From assembly GCF_040372805.1 (NCBI RefSeq), contig NZ_BAABWJ010000008.1, positions 124,001 to 188,000 on the forward strand: 64,000 bases of DNA, read 5' to 3'. The position numbers and the translations under genes were made by a program. The first letter of the stretch is position 1; every line of letters starts with the position of its first letter. Under the pieces are notes generated by a model, which was given only the letters and a program-made list of their open reading frames with translations, had not been told where the DNA came from and searched no databases. Below are positions 1-9,349 of this stretch, one piece after another. Source of the stretch: Pseudoteredinibacter isoporae_A (GTDB taxonomy: Bacteria; Pseudomonadota; Gammaproteobacteria; Pseudomonadales; Cellvibrionaceae).

Positions 1-2057
1 AGTACCAAAAGAAACTCATCGCCTCCGATGCGGGCAACGGTGTCGTCGGCCCGCACGGTTTCACTGAGTATTTCAGCAACCTGTTTGAGTAGCTTGTCGC
101 CAACGGCGTGCCCCATGCCATCGTTGACGAATTTGAAGTTATCCAAGTCTACGAAGACAACGGCCACGTGTCGCTCACGCCGAAGGGCATACCTCATGGC
201 CTGTTCTAGACGTTCATTAAGCAGTAAGCGATTTGGCAGCCCCGTTAGGGTGTCGTGGTGTGCCAGTTGGTAAAGCATTTCTTCGGACTTTTTAATCTGA
301 CTGATGTCTGTCATCAAGCCAACGTAATGGGTGAGCTCATCGCCATCGTAGACGCAACTAATGGTCAACCAGCTTGGCCGGTGGCTTCGGTCTTTATGGT
401 GGTTCCAAATTTCACCTTGCCATTGTTTGAAGTTTTTCAATCCCGACCATACGCTGCTGTAACTGGAGCGGTGCTTCTTTTCTGAAGAAAACATTTCCGG
501 CCTGGAGCCTACCACCTCAGCTTTTCGAAACCCCAGTATTTTCTCGAACGCGTTGTTCACATCCATGATGATTCCCTGCTTATTTAGAATCATCACGCCT
601 TCTGCGGAATTTTCATAAACACTGGCAACAAGACGCAAGCGCTCATCCAGGCGGCGGCGTTCGGTAATATCAAACTCTGATCCGGCCATTCGTAGAACAT
701 GTCCTTCAAGATCATATTCGGCAACGCCCCGGTCGGCCACCCATTTGATGTCTCCGTTTTTACAGACGATGCGATAGTCTTCCTGGAAGACATCCGTCTT
801 TCGATCAAAATGATCTTGAACCGCATTCATAACACGTTGCACATCGTCCGGGTGGATACCTTTCACCCATTCTTCCTCAGAGTCTGATATCTCGTCTTTA
901 TCGTAGCCCCGCAGTTCGCACCAGCTTTTGGAAAAGTACACGTTTTTCTCTTTGACGTTCCAGTCCCATATCGCGCCGTAGGAACCTTTAACCACGAGCT
1001 CATAGCGCAGCAAGGTTTCTTTAAGTTTTTTGTCTATACGCCGTTGTTCTGTCATGTCCGTCAAGCTTACGGGAACAAGATAAAATTCTCGGTCGCCCTT
1101 GGGGATCTGGATTTTCAATTCGACTACGATAATTTCGCCTTTCGCATTGATAAAGTTGAACTCGGATTTGAAGGAATCTTCAGAATTCCAGAAGGCAGCG
1201 ACCTCTTTTTTGAACATGTTGATTGCGCCAGGCCCGAGAAGGTTTTTCGAAATCTCATCAAACTCTTCGCGGCTATTAACCTTAAACAGCTTCAGGCAGG
1301 CTCGATTGATCTTAACGATGGGCATTCTCAACAACAGCTTGTAGATTTCCTGACTGTTGTTAGACAGATATTCCTCGATATCTTCGACGCCTTGTTGTCG
1401 TAAGCTTTTGAGGTAATCATTGAGTTCGCTCAGATCTTCACACCACATGGGTGTTTCGGAGTTTTCAAACAGCAGGCTTTTATTTTTTAAGCGTTGTAAC
1501 GTGCAGACGTTTTTCTGAAATTCATTGGCCAGCTTCAAAAAGTCGTAACTGTCTTCATCATTGAAAACGCGCTTGGGTTCGGAGTGGCTGATACCCAATA
1601 ACATGGGTTCCCCAGTCTGGATCTCGATTTTCATCACTATAGATGGCGGGCGCGTAGCGGATGTGGGTCCGGGAATACCGATAATCGAAGGATTGATGTT
1701 GCAGGGGGAAAAGCAGGCGTCTATAGGTTGGGAGAGTAATTCTGAATCGGGTAGAACCTGGGAGAGAGAAATGTCTCGTATATCGATCGATGAATTCGGA
1801 TGAGCAGAAACCATATAGGAACGAACAAGCCTGACCTCGTCGCAGAAGGGCGTAATCAGCCATGCATAATCGACGTTGATATTCGATCTGATAATCTCTA
1901 AGGCCAATTCGAAGTATTCGTCAGAACCGGAAGAGTTAACAAAAGCCGCGTACATCGATTCGATCGCTCGCGCGTTCCGAATCTCTCTTTGCTTATTTAG
2001 CTTTAACTCATTTATCTCACGTTCCAGTTCATGGATGTGCTCGTTTGAAACCTTCAT
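1..2057 (-). CDS. PAS-domain diguanylate cyclase, C-terminus beyond window edge
   Basis: The gene runs off the left edge; about 685 codons are visible. A charged helical N-terminus (residues 1-35) leads into a GAF-like region (about 30-190), then three PAS-type modules (about 200-345, 350-470 and 475-590; the middle one has the PAS_3 pattern GAIWDWN...GYDKDEI) and a GGDEF domain starting with LAHHDTLTGLPNR. The signature RIGGDEF is at about residues 677-682, right at the edge, so the cyclase motif is intact. It should make cyclic di-GMP in response to signals sensed by the PAS/GAF modules. No membrane segment is visible, so it is probably cytoplasmic. An EAL domain could follow outside the window. 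The ATG start has only a weak ribosome site, and TTG codons lie a little upstream, so the exact start is uncertain. Confidence 0.88.
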   Translation of the reverse strand, partial: MKVSNEHIHELEREINELKLNKQREIRNARAIESMYAAFVNSSGSDEYFELALEIIRSNINVDYAWLITPFCDEVRLVRSYMVSAHPNSSIDIRDISLSQVLPDSELLSQPIDACFSPCNINPSIIGIPGPTSATRPPSIVMKIEIQTGEPMLLGISHSEPKRVFNDEDSYDFLKLANEFQKNVCTLQRLKNKSLLFENSETPMWCEDLSELNDYLKSLRQQGVEDIEEYLSNNSQEIYKLLLRMPIVKINRACLKLFKVNSREEFDEISKNLLGPGAINMFKKEVAAFWNSEDSFKSEFNFINAKGEIIVVELKIQIPKGDREFYLVPVSLTDMTEQRRIDKKLKETLLRYELVVKGSYGAIWDWNVKEKNVYFSKSWCELRGYDKDEISDSEEEWVKGIHPDDVQRVMNAVQDHFDRKTDVFQEDYRIVCKNGDIKWVADRGVAEYDLEGHVLRMAGSEFDITERRRLDERLRLVASVYENSAEGVMILNKQGIIMDVNNAFEKILGFRKAEVVGSRPEMFSSEKKHRSSYSSVWSGLKNFKQWQGEIWNHHKDRSHRPSWLTISCVYDGDELTHYVGLMTDISQIKKSEEMLYQLAHHDTLTGLPNRLLLNERLEQAMRYALRRERHVAVVFVDLDNFKFVNDGMGHAVGDKLLKQVAEILSETVRADDTVARIGGDEFLLV

Positions 2058-2545
2058 GTCAGGACTTTCAATTAACAAAACACTTCTTCCGCATCAGGAT
2101 TGTTAAATAGCCACTTTTTATGGGGTCATATCATCACTCGGGGTCGGCTGTTCAATACTTAACCGCCGGCGATAATGAAGTATAGATACAGATTCTCTAT
2201 TGTGCTAATGAGAGTGTTCAGCGTAAGGAATAATTCCACTTCGATAGATCGTTAATGGTCTGTAAGAAGCATGGCAGGGGCTGGAATATAGGGGACCTGG
2301 AAAGCGGCATTACGAGTGTGGCTAGAAACCGAATGCAATACGCAACTGTGTAGTTTGTCTTTTTAGATTACCTTTATGAGTAAGGTAATTCTAATAAGAC
2401 TATGCCCAAGACCATTAAGTTCATGACATATGATATGGAATGTTTGATTTGTGGACCCGCTCTTATTCTGCAGGAATCATGCTTGTTTGCCCTTAGGTTG
2501 GTTGGTAGAACAGTTTTTGCGTATTGACTGAACAAGGAATGCAAT
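2058..2545. other. Intergenic region, no convincing gene
   Basis: This 488-base stretch separates two divergent genes and carries the promoters of both. The only structure I see is an imperfect hairpin at 2363-2394 (TTAGATTACCTT and AAGGTAATTCTAA, seven-base loop, one bulge). A minus-strand reading frame of 69 codons overlaps the next gene and has no family resemblance, so I do not call it. Confidence 0.5.
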
Positions 2546-2875
2546 ATGGGAATCTTAATGAAAATGCGTGAAAGTCGTGCCATTAAAAAAATAGCCAGGA
2601 ATCTTCCGCCATTTTTAGCCTCTGGATACGGCGGCGGTGAAGTCTATACTCCAGGTCAAGTTGAAAACGCGATGGAGGAAACAGGTTGCGATACTGATTT
2701 TATCGACCATGCCTACGCGATGTACTGCAGTAAAGAGGCTTTTGATAACATCAGTGACGGTAATTACGAGTCGTTACAGTCCGAATTTGGTGAGGTTTGC
2801 TCCCAGGGTGGTTTGTTTTCATCGTCTGATGCCTCGTTGGGTGATATCGGTGGCGATTCGGGTGGAGGGGACTAG
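2546..2875 (+). CDS. Small protein of unknown function, DUF6559-like
   Basis: The product has 109 residues and a good Shine-Dalgarno sequence (AAGGAA) before the ATG. The N-terminal part (RAIKKIARNLPPFLASGYG, then YTPGQVENAMEE, then HAYAMYCSKEAFD) recalls a family of small proteobacterial proteins that I believe is DUF6559; this is from memory and needs a search. The last 20 residues are rich in Ser, Gly and Asp and end in GGDSGGGD, which suggests a flexible tail. There is no signal peptide or membrane helix. It stands alone between the truncated diguanylate cyclase and gcvP, so context says nothing about its role. Confidence 0.75.
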   Translation: MGILMKMRESRAIKKIARNLPPFLASGYGGGEVYTPGQVENAMEETGCDTDFIDHAYAMYCSKEAFDNISDGNYESLQSEFGEVCSQGGLFSSSDASLGDIGGDSGGGD

Positions 2876-3002
2876 AGTCAGGTTTGGTAAACATCCCGTT
2901 TAAAGGACAGCCTTGCAGGAGTTTAGGACAGGTGCGTTCTTGTCAATGAATTGAAATTTAAGGATAGCTCACTTGAGAGTGAGTTATCTTTGAGCCTCAT
3001 AA

Positions 3003-3027
3003 AAATAGGGCCTGAAAGGCCCTATTT
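3003..3027 (-). terminator. Rho-independent terminator of gcvP
   Basis: A perfect 11-bp stem (AAATAGGGCCT / AGGCCCTATTT) with a three-base loop is followed on the minus strand by a run of T. It sits about 70 bases past the gcvP stop and could also serve the plus-strand gene ending at 2875. Confidence 0.85.
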
Positions 3028-3047
3028 AATCTGTATCGAAATAAATT

Positions 3048-3084
3048 CTCTGCGGATTTAAGTAACTACTTTAGATCCGCAGAG
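3048..3084. repeat. Inverted repeat just after gcvP
   Basis: CTCTGCGGAT (3048-3057) and ATCCGCAGAG (3075-3084) form a 10-bp stem with a 17-base loop in the gcvP 3' untranslated region, upstream of the terminator. It may protect the mRNA end or be part of a double terminator. Confidence 0.5.
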
Positions 3085-3095
3085 TTAACCCACTC

Positions 3096-5975
3096 TTAAT
3101 CCATATACTCCTCGATACTAGGACAAGAGCATACAAGGTTTCGATCTCCATACACATTGTCGATACGATTCACCGTTGGCCATACTTTATGTTGCTTCAA
3201 CCAGGCAGCAGGGCGGGCGGCGATTTCTCGGCTGTAGGGACGATCCCACTCATCGCTCATCACGTCGTCTTGTGTGTGAGGGGCGTTGTGCAGTGGGTTG
3301 TTGTCTTTTGGATACTCACCGGATTCGACCTGGGCAATTTCCTTGCGGATGGTCACCATGGCTTCGATAAAGCGATCCAATTCTTCTTTGGATTCGGATT
3401 CGGTAGGTTCGATCATTAGAGTGCCGGCAACCGGGAAGCTCATGGTTGGGGCGTGATAACCGAAATCGTTCAAGCGCTTGGCGATATCTTCTTCGGTGAT
3501 GCCGCTGCTTTCTTTTAACGGACGCAGGTCCAGCAAGCATTCGTGAGCAACAAAACCGTTTTTGCCTTTAAATAGAATTGGGTAGTGCTCGCCCAGTTTT
3601 TTGGCCATGTAGTTGGCGTTTAACATGGCGAACTGACTGGCTTGTTTCATGCCCTGGCGACCCATCATCTTAATGTACATATAAGAGATCGGCAGGATGG
3701 AAGCGCTGCCCCAAGGTGCGGCGGAAACGACGCCGTTGCTAACATCGGTTTCAGGTACGGGTTGCACCGGATGACCGGCAACAAAAGGCGCAAGATGTTC
3801 TTTTACACCGATTGGTCCCATGCCTGGGCCGCCGCCGCCGTGAGGAATACAGAAAGTTTTGTGCAGGTTCAGGTGAGACACGTCGCCACCGAAGCTGCCT
3901 GGGCCCGCGATGCCCACCAGCGCATTCATGTTGGCGCCGTCTACATATACCTGGCCACCGACAGAGTGAATCAGGTCGCAGAGTTCAACGATCTCTTCTT
4001 CAAACACGCCGTGTGTGGACGGGTAGGTGACCATGATGCAGGAAATGCGCTGGCCGTATTCGTCCACTTTCGCGCGGATATCGTCCATGCACACATTACC
4101 GTTGGCATCGCACTTGGTTACAACCACTTTCATGCCGGCCATTTGTGCGGAGGCCGGGTTGGTGCCGTGGGCGGATGATGGAATCAAACAGATGTCGCGA
4201 TCGAATTCACCTTTGCTGTGGTGATATTTTTTGATCGCTAACAAGCCAGCGTATTCGCCTTGGGCGCCGGAGTTAGGTTGCAAACTTACGGCATCGTAAC
4301 CGGTACATTCCTGCAGCATCTTCTGCAGTTCGGTAAACAGTTGCTGATAACCTTCAGCTTGATTAATCGGTGCGAAGGGGTGAATGCGGCCGAACTCAGG
4401 CCAGGTCACCGGAATCATTTCCGCGGTGGCGTTCAGCTTCATCGTACAACTGCCCAGAGGAATCATAGAATGATTCAGGGCAATGTCTTTGCTTTCCAAG
4501 CGCTTCAGATAACGCAGCATTTCGGTTTCGCTGTGGTAGCGATTGAAAACCGGGTGGCTGAGGATATCGTCGCTGCGCAGTAGTTCCGCCGGGATACCTT
4601 CACTGGTGGCCAATTCGGCTTCGATCGCGGTGGCATCGATGGTTTGGCCGGTGATCACTTCCAGCAGTTCGCTGATGTCATCCAGCTTGGTGGTTTCGTT
4701 CAGGCTGAGGGTGATGTGTTGTTCGCCCAGAGGACGTAGGTTGATTTCCTTGGCGGTAGCGCGGGCCAGAATATCAGCGCTGTTGTCGCTTTCGATCGCC
4801 AGGGTATCGAAGAAGGTGTTGTGTGCCAGTTTAACGCCAGCCTGTTCCAGGCCGTGGGCCAACACAGCGGTCAAACGGTGAATTCGATGAGCAATGCGAC
4901 GCAGGCCATCAGGGCCGTGGTAAATCGCGTAGAAGGCGCTCATCAAGGCCAACAGCACCTGGGATGTACAGATGTTGGAGTTGGCCTTCTCGCGGCGGAT
5001 GTGTTGCTCTCGGGTTTGCATAGCCATGCGGTAGGCTTGTTTACCGTTGGCGTCAATGGATACACCAATAATACGGCCAGGGGCTGATCGCTTGTATTTT
5101 TCACGGAATGCGAAGAACGCGGCGTGAGGGCCACCAAAGCCCATTGGCACCCCAAAGCGTTGGTTGGTGCCCACCACAACGTCAGCGCCCATGCTGCCGG
5201 GTGATTTCAGCAGGATCAGGCTCATGATGTCGGCCGCAACGGTCACCAGTGCGTCGGCGGCATGCGCTTGATCGATGATCGCCGTCAGGTCTTTGATTTC
5301 ACCACTGGTACCAGGGTATTGCAGTAATACACCAAAGTACTCCAGGCCTTCCAGATCGGTCTCTGGATTGCCCACTTTGATTTCAAAGCCAAAGTGTTCG
5401 GCGCGGGTTTCGATAACGGCGATGGTCTGTGGGTGAGTGGCAGCATCAATAAAGAAGGTATTGGATTTATTCTTCTTCATCTGGCGCTTGCACATCGCCA
5501 TGGCTTCAGCTGCGGCAGTGCCTTCATCGAGCATGGAGGCGTTGGCGATTTCCATGCCGGTCAGGTCCATGGCCATCTGCTGAAAGTTGATCAAACCTTC
5601 CAGGCGACCTTGGGCGATTTCCGGTTGGTAAGGCGTGTAAGCCGTGTACCAGCCTGGATTCTCTAGCACATTACGCAGAATGACGTTTGGCACGTAGGTG
5701 TCGTGGTAGCCCATGCCAATGTAGCTTTTGAAGACTTTGTTCTTATTGGCAATCTCGCGAATTTCCGCCAGGGCGGTTTGTTCGCTCACGGCATCAGCCA
5801 GATCCAACTCATCTTTCTTCAAGATGCCATTAGGAACGGTCTTCTCAATCAGCTCTTCGACGCTGTTCAGGCCCAGTTCGGCCAACATAGCATCTACTTG
5901 GGCTGAATTTGGGCCAATATGGCGACTGATGAATTCATCGTTGTGGGCCAGGGTCTGATACGGTGTAACGGACAT
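3096..5975 (-). CDS. gcvP: Glycine dehydrogenase (decarboxylating), P protein
   Basis: This is the full-length homodimeric-type P protein of the glycine cleavage system, about 959 residues. It decarboxylates glycine with pyridoxal phosphate and passes the aminomethyl group to lipoyl-GcvH in the cytoplasm. Hallmarks are the N-terminal FISRHIGP motif and the C-terminal half with the PLP lysine in HLNLHKTFCIPHGGGGPG. I chose the ATG giving MSVTPYQT, because AAAGGT lies at good spacing before it; the longest frame would add 11 residues (MPPEQPYKGMS). No gcvT or gcvH is adjacent, so gcvP is transcribed alone here. Its upstream region holds two phased palindromes (6129-6163) that may be operators. 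Confidence 0.97.
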   Translation of the reverse strand: MSVTPYQTLAHNDEFISRHIGPNSAQVDAMLAELGLNSVEELIEKTVPNGILKKDELDLADAVSEQTALAEIREIANKNKVFKSYIGMGYHDTYVPNVILRNVLENPGWYTAYTPYQPEIAQGRLEGLINFQQMAMDLTGMEIANASMLDEGTAAAEAMAMCKRQMKKNKSNTFFIDAATHPQTIAVIETRAEHFGFEIKVGNPETDLEGLEYFGVLLQYPGTSGEIKDLTAIIDQAHAADALVTVAADIMSLILLKSPGSMGADVVVGTNQRFGVPMGFGGPHAAFFAFREKYKRSAPGRIIGVSIDANGKQAYRMAMQTREQHIRREKANSNICTSQVLLALMSAFYAIYHGPDGLRRIAHRIHRLTAVLAHGLEQAGVKLAHNTFFDTLAIESDNSADILARATAKEINLRPLGEQHITLSLNETTKLDDISELLEVITGQTIDATAIEAELATSEGIPAELLRSDDILSHPVFNRYHSETEMLRYLKRLESKDIALNHSMIPLGSCTMKLNATAEMIPVTWPEFGRIHPFAPINQAEGYQQLFTELQKMLQECTGYDAVSLQPNSGAQGEYAGLLAIKKYHHSKGEFDRDICLIPSSAHGTNPASAQMAGMKVVVTKCDANGNVCMDDIRAKVDEYGQRISCIMVTYPSTHGVFEEEIVELCDLIHSVGGQVYVDGANMNALVGIAGPGSFGGDVSHLNLHKTFCIPHGGGGPGMGPIGVKEHLAPFVAGHPVQPVPETDVSNGVVSAAPWGSASILPISYMYIKMMGRQGMKQASQFAMLNANYMAKKLGEHYPILFKGKNGFVAHECLLDLRPLKESSGITEEDIAKRLNDFGYHAPTMSFPVAGTLMIEPTESESKEELDRFIEAMVTIRKEIAQVESGEYPKDNNPLHNAPHTQDDVMSDEWDRPYSREIAARPAAWLKQHKVWPTVNRIDNVYGDRNLVCSCPSIEEYMD

Positions 5976-6394
5976 AGACATACCTTTGTACGGCTGCTCC
6001 GGAGGCAACTGCCCTCTTGGAAGGTTATTGCAGCAAGCAGCAATTCTCGCCCAGGCCAGTACTGGCGGGCGTTTGGGTGCATGGGGCCAAAATGGCGATT
6101 AAAAAGTGGCGCAATTTTAGCAAACGGGTTTCCTATAGGGCAATGGAAATTTCCTATAGGAAACAAGATACCTTTGAACGGTGCAGGGCACACATTTTGG
6201 CCATTTAGATGCCAACTAAATATCGACACGGCCTTAAGGACAATCAATAATTGCTTAAGCTATGGTCAGACTGGGCGATACATTCTAAAGCTTCTGTTAA
6301 ATCAGAGATTTACGGGCCCAGAGCCGATCGGGCCACCAGCATTTACCATTGGAGGGTATTGAGACCAGGGTAACTGCGGATTTTGGAAAGATAT
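5976..6394. other. Divergent intergenic region between gcvP and the GGDEF-EAL gene
   Basis: About 420 bases with promoters for both flanking genes. It holds the palindrome pair described separately and a small hairpin near the gcvP ribosome site (GAGGCAACTGCCCTC region, about 6000-6016). I looked for a glycine riboswitch on the gcvP strand and did not see the conserved core. Confidence 0.55.
6129..6163. promoter_or_regulatory. Two phased CCTATAGG palindromes upstream of gcvP
   Basis: TTTCCTATAGG occurs at 6129-6139 and again at 6150-6160, exactly 21 bp apart, which is two helical turns. The second copy extends to a perfect 14-bp palindrome, TTTCCTATAGGAAA (6150-6163). This geometry is typical of paired dimeric repressor or activator sites. 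They lie about 155-190 bp upstream of the gcvP start and 230-265 bp upstream of the divergent gene. The cognate regulator is unknown. Confidence 0.55.
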
Positions 6395-9265
6395 ATGGCC
6401 CTTAGACAAAACTTGTGCAACATGCCGATATTTGGCCTTTTAAGGCCAGTGTTGTGCGCCTGCGTTTTATGTTTTGCCATGGTGTCATACAGTGGTGCAG
6501 AAGGCGGCATTGTATACGGGGCATCCAATGGCCCCGGCCTTGAGGTGGTCGAGCTGCCTGAAACGACGGCGGCGGTTTCCCATCAGTTTCTTGATCTGAG
6601 GTTGCGCGAGGCGTCCACGCTTTTGGTCGGTGCGGTGGTCGCATCGATTGCCCTGCTGGTTTCGGTGTTGGTTCTGGCGTTTATCAATCTGCGTACACGG
6701 GGGCAGTGGCTCTCATTAGCCTTTATTCTCTCAGCCCTGTTAGGCTTGGAGTTATGGCTGGAAAGCTACATCCGTTATCGTTATGAGCAGGACGATCGTG
6801 CTCATATTGCTCGTCGCCTGGGTATGGTCCGGGCCAATCTCGAAAGTATTCTCAATAATAACCTCTCGCTGATCAAAGGGATGGGAATCGCCATCGCTGC
6901 GAACCCTGATTTGAGCAAGCGTGAGTTCAATCTCTATGCAAAAGAAACCCTGCGAACTGAAACTCTATTGCTGAACTTTGCGGCCGCGCCAGACTATGTT
7001 GTGAAGTATGTCTATCCGGAAAAAGGTAATGAGGCGGTGATCGGTCTGGAATATATGTCGACACCGGGACAACGCGAAGACGTGTTGCGGGTAAAAAATA
7101 TGCGTCGGATGCTGGTCGCCGGCCCTGTAAATATTGTGCAGGGTGGTTGGGCGTTTATCGGTCGGGCGCCGGTGTATTACGCCGATTCGGTTACGGGAAG
7201 GGAAGTGTTCTGGGGCATCATTTCGTCGCCAATGATTGTTGATGACGTCTATCAGGCCGCAGGTGTGAATGATCTGGCCAACGATCAGGAAATTGCGATT
7301 CGCAAAAAAGGCTTGAACGGCGAACAGCGTTCGGTATTTTTTGGTGACCCACAAGTGTTTGAGCAAAACCCTGTTGTCAGTGAAATGTTGATTGGCGCCG
7401 AAATGTGGCAGTTGGCATCGATCTCGAACAAGCTTCCGGAAGGCTTGGCATCGGCCCTCAATGGCTTGCGTTTGGGCTTCCTATTGTTGCTTTTGGCGGG
7501 CGCGTTTTTCCTGCATGTACGTATTCGCCAGGGCAATGAACGTAAGAATCTGATTTCAGCATTGCGCTATCGCGAACGCATGCTGGCTCAGGTTGGGCGC
7601 ATCGCCAGCGTTGGGGGATTTGAGTACGAGATTGATAAAGGCTTTATTTATTGGTCTCGAGAAGTGTTTAAAATTTTGGGGGTGCCATTCAGTCGCGGAC
7701 CACTCCATGACGTCGAATTTTTAGATCTCATCGAACCTACCTGTCGCGACAAGGTTCGAGAAGCCTTGAGAAGTTTGTCTGACAACGCCAGTGAAACGTC
7801 GTTGGAACTTGAATTGCTATTGGATGATGGTCGCCATAAATGGGTGGCGATTCAGGCGTACTCGGAAATCAGCGATGAAGGCCGGGTGAAAATCAAAGGG
7901 GCGATTCAAAACATCACCGAGCGTAAAAAGTCGGAACTGACGATCTTGCGTCAGGCCAATTATGATACTCTGACTCAGCTTCCCAACCGCAGCTTGTTTG
8001 ATAATCGATTGATCTCCGCGGTAGCCAGCGCCAATCGCAGCGGAGAAAAATTTGCATTGTTGTTTATCGATCTGGATCGATTTAAATCCGTAAACGATTC
8101 CCTTGGTCATGCGGTAGGCGATCAACTTTTGCAAACCGTGGCGGAACGACTTAACCGTTGTACGCGAGAGACCGATACCTTGTCCCGCCGCAGTGGCGAT
8201 GAGTTCACCCTGATTGCCACTCAGATCAAAAGTGCCAAGTGTGTCGAGATTGTGGCTCGCAAAATCATCGAAGAACTTAAATTGCCTATTTGTATCAGCG
8301 GCAATCAAATCTACGTAACTGCGAGTATCGGCATCACCCTGTTTCCGGATGATGCCAATTGCGCGGAAACTCTGCTGAAAAATGCCGACCAGGCCATGTA
8401 CGCCGCGAAAGAGCTGGGTCGTAACCGTTTCCGTTTTTATACCACGACCATGCAAAACGATGCCGATGAGCGTTTGCGCATGCACATGGATTTGATTGAC
8501 GCGATTGAGCACGAACAGTTAAAAGTGTTTTATCAGCCGATTCTGGATCTGAAAAGTGGTGATGTTTGTGAAGTGGAAGCCTTGTTGCGTTGGCAGCATC
8601 CTGAGCAGGGCTATATTCCGCCGGATAAATTTATTCCTCTGGCCGAGGACGTTGGGCTGATTTCCCAATTGGGCGAAATCTCGATGAAAACGGCGATTGC
8701 GGATATTCTCGAAGTGAACGACGATTTTGGCTTGAATATCGGGCTCTCACTGAACAAGTCCTACCGGGAGTTTTTCGGTTCCGTAGATGATGGCGAAGAG
8801 CCTTGGTTGAGCACCTTGTTGTCATCGGCAAAGCGCCCACCGATCACCATTGAGATTACTGAGTCGATCCTTATGGAGGACGATCAGGTGTACCAGATCC
8901 TCGACAAGCTTCGGAAGGGGGGTATCAAGATTGCCATCGATGATTTCGGTACCGGTTATTCCTCACTGAGTTATCTGCGACGCTTTCCGGTGGATTGGCT
9001 CAAAATTGATCGCTCATTTGTGCGTGATGTTGAAGAGGATCAGGAAGATCTGGCCTTGGTAGAAAGTATCCTGGCCATGGCCCATAAACTGGGCTTGTCT
9101 GTTGTGGCAGAAGGTCTGGAAACCGAAGAGCAGCTGCGACTATTACAAATGCGTCAATGTGATATGGCTCAGGGCTTCTTTTTAGCTCGGCCTATGCCTC
9201 TGGCCGAATTTAAGCATTGGCTGCGCGAGCGTAATGCACCCATCAAAATTGCCGGTGACCGCTAA
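6395..9265 (+). CDS. Membrane CHASE-PAS-GGDEF-EAL cyclic-di-GMP protein
   Basis: The 956-residue product starts at an ATG behind GGAAAG; a TTG 12 bases upstream is an alternative. It has an N-terminal hydrophobic signal/anchor (about 5-35), two membrane helices (about 75-130), a periplasmic CHASE-like sensor (about 140-330), another helix (about 355-375), a PAS domain (about 395-520), GGDEF (about 520-685) and EAL (about 695-945). The cyclase signature is RSGDEF rather than GGDEF, so cyclase activity is uncertain. The phosphodiesterase domain keeps EALLRW, EITES, DDFGTGYSS, KIDRSF and AEGLET, so it is probably active. Likely role: lowering cyclic di-GMP in response to an external signal. It is transcribed alone. 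Confidence 0.93.
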   Translation: MALRQNLCNMPIFGLLRPVLCACVLCFAMVSYSGAEGGIVYGASNGPGLEVVELPETTAAVSHQFLDLRLREASTLLVGAVVASIALLVSVLVLAFINLRTRGQWLSLAFILSALLGLELWLESYIRYRYEQDDRAHIARRLGMVRANLESILNNNLSLIKGMGIAIAANPDLSKREFNLYAKETLRTETLLLNFAAAPDYVVKYVYPEKGNEAVIGLEYMSTPGQREDVLRVKNMRRMLVAGPVNIVQGGWAFIGRAPVYYADSVTGREVFWGIISSPMIVDDVYQAAGVNDLANDQEIAIRKKGLNGEQRSVFFGDPQVFEQNPVVSEMLIGAEMWQLASISNKLPEGLASALNGLRLGFLLLLLAGAFFLHVRIRQGNERKNLISALRYRERMLAQVGRIASVGGFEYEIDKGFIYWSREVFKILGVPFSRGPLHDVEFLDLIEPTCRDKVREALRSLSDNASETSLELELLLDDGRHKWVAIQAYSEISDEGRVKIKGAIQNITERKKSELTILRQANYDTLTQLPNRSLFDNRLISAVASANRSGEKFALLFIDLDRFKSVNDSLGHAVGDQLLQTVAERLNRCTRETDTLSRRSGDEFTLIATQIKSAKCVEIVARKIIEELKLPICISGNQIYVTASIGITLFPDDANCAETLLKNADQAMYAAKELGRNRFRFYTTTMQNDADERLRMHMDLIDAIEHEQLKVFYQPILDLKSGDVCEVEALLRWQHPEQGYIPPDKFIPLAEDVGLISQLGEISMKTAIADILEVNDDFGLNIGLSLNKSYREFFGSVDDGEEPWLSTLLSSAKRPPITIEITESILMEDDQVYQILDKLRKGGIKIAIDDFGTGYSSLSYLRRFPVDWLKIDRSFVRDVEEDQEDLALVESILAMAHKLGLSVVAEGLETEEQLRLLQMRQCDMAQGFFLARPMPLAEFKHWLRERNAPIKIAGDR

Positions 9266-9349
9266 TTGGGCTCTCGTATGGCTGTCTATCGAAGTTCCTC
9301 CCTGCTCAAGTTATAATCGCCGCCTATTCATAAAACAGCAGGTGCAGCA

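Noticed and set aside
5976..6394. Glycine riboswitch upstream of gcvP
   Set aside because: The conserved aptamer core was not found on the gcvP strand; only small hairpins and the CCTATAGG palindromes are present. A covariance-model scan would settle it.
7817..8512. Minus-strand frame of 231 codons inside the GGDEF-EAL gene
   Set aside because: Fully antisense to conserved GGDEF coding sequence and without recognisable motifs.
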